Shown here piece by piece: positions 63,555 to 64,000 of a stretch of DNA of 64,000 bases; positions within the stretch are counted from its first letter, which is position 1, and each line of letters starts with the position of its first letter. The notes below the pieces were generated by a model. The model saw nothing but the letters and a program-made list of their open reading frames with translations. It made no database searches and was not told the DNA's origin. Source of the DNA: Petrolisthes cinctipes. Taxonomy: Eukaryota; Arthropoda; Malacostraca; Decapoda; Porcellanidae. The stretch covers positions 1,054,001-1,118,000 of the forward strand of contig JAWQEG010000365.1 in assembly GCA_033782935.1 (NCBI GenBank), given 5' to 3'. The translations under genes and the position numbers were made by a program.

Positions 63555-63941
63555 AGTGCATTTGTCGCTGCTTCCAGCCACTTAAATTGTATTTATTGGT
63601 TTGTGGAACCAGCACAGCTGGATTGCTATAGAACACACCCTTCTCCAGCCCAGGCCCCGTATAGGCTTATTTCTGGGCTAGAAGGGTCTATTCCGTGAAG
63701 ATCATCAGAAGTAAATATAGAAATTCAAATCTGGCGCTGTACTGGTATGGGAGCCAGCTGGTGGTGGCCTGTAGAGGTAGTGACCCGCTTGGGTTAGCGA
63801 GGGCAGACGCTCGGTCACTTAAATGAGAACTGAAGGAGAATGTCTGTCGCATCGGGAGGCGGGTGGGACAGTAAAAAGCTGTGCTGGTTCCACAAACCAA
63901 TAAATACAATTTAAGCGGCTGGAAGCCGCGACAAATGCACT
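63555..63941. repeat. Foldback repeat with about 65-base arms
   Basis: AGTGCATTTGTCGCTGCTTC through GGAACCAGCACAGC (63555-63620) is the reverse complement of 63878-63941 with a few mismatches. TGGAACCAGCACAGCTGGAT (about 63605) also recurs directly at about 63956, so the window may end inside another copy of the same family. No coding region. Confidence 0.8.
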
Positions 63942-64000
63942 ATTATTGGTAAAGTGGAACCAGCACAGCTGGATTGCTATGCATGCGATGCGGTAGGTGG

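Overview
The window is nuclear DNA of a metazoan, most likely an arthropod. Spliced exons with GT/AG borders, a Distal-less-type homeobox gene, several transposon superfamilies and very abundant microsatellites together resemble a decapod crustacean genome; the decapod placement is inference from repeat style, not from a marker gene. No bacterial operons, CRISPR arrays or rRNA genes were seen.

Only two host genes can be supported. The first is a five-exon homeobox gene on the + strand (coding exons 21847-21961, 27584-27732, 28100-28234, 28700-28842, 28958-29738). All splice phases agree and the model gives 440 codons plus a stop. Its homeodomain is divergent but Distal-less-like and is split between homeodomain residues 44 and 45. 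The second is the 5' end of a secreted-protein gene on the + strand: TATA box at 39075, signal-peptide exon 39165-39219 and short second exon 39724-39769. The rest of that gene is outside the window or beyond the LINE that follows.

Nearly everything else is mobile DNA, much of it nested. At 1.2-5.9 kb a minus-strand LTR retrotransposon carries a gag interrupted by a hAT MITE (2430-3245) and a long-terminal-inverted-repeat element (3366-5054); both left clean target duplications. Then come a decayed piggyBac transposase (5.9-7.2 kb), an inverted repeat (7.6-8.3 kb) and a roughly 5 kb palindrome bounded by TTAA (8979-13965) that contains mirror copies of a hAT MITE and a SINE-like repeat. Next are an inverted LTR copy (13973-14308), a FLYWCH/MULE transposase relic with a PHD-like finger (14.4-16.0 kb), a Tc1/mariner relic (17.4-18.2 kb) and a complete but decayed hAT element (18783-21102).

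From 30.7 to 37 kb a deletion derivative of the palindrome is fused to a minus-strand I/Jockey-type LINE with CCHC gag, endonuclease and reverse transcriptase. From 40 to 48 kb there is a head-to-tail chain of CR1-like LINEs: one with both frames open, then two nearly identical 5'-truncated copies, with (CT)n tracts at each junction. At 49.3-50.5 kb lies a second piggyBac relic, followed by a Russian-doll MITE cluster (50506-51784). A second near-complete CR1-like LINE lies on the minus strand (53043-58240), and a decayed relative at 60.6-62.3 kb. The window ends in a short foldback repeat (63555-63941).
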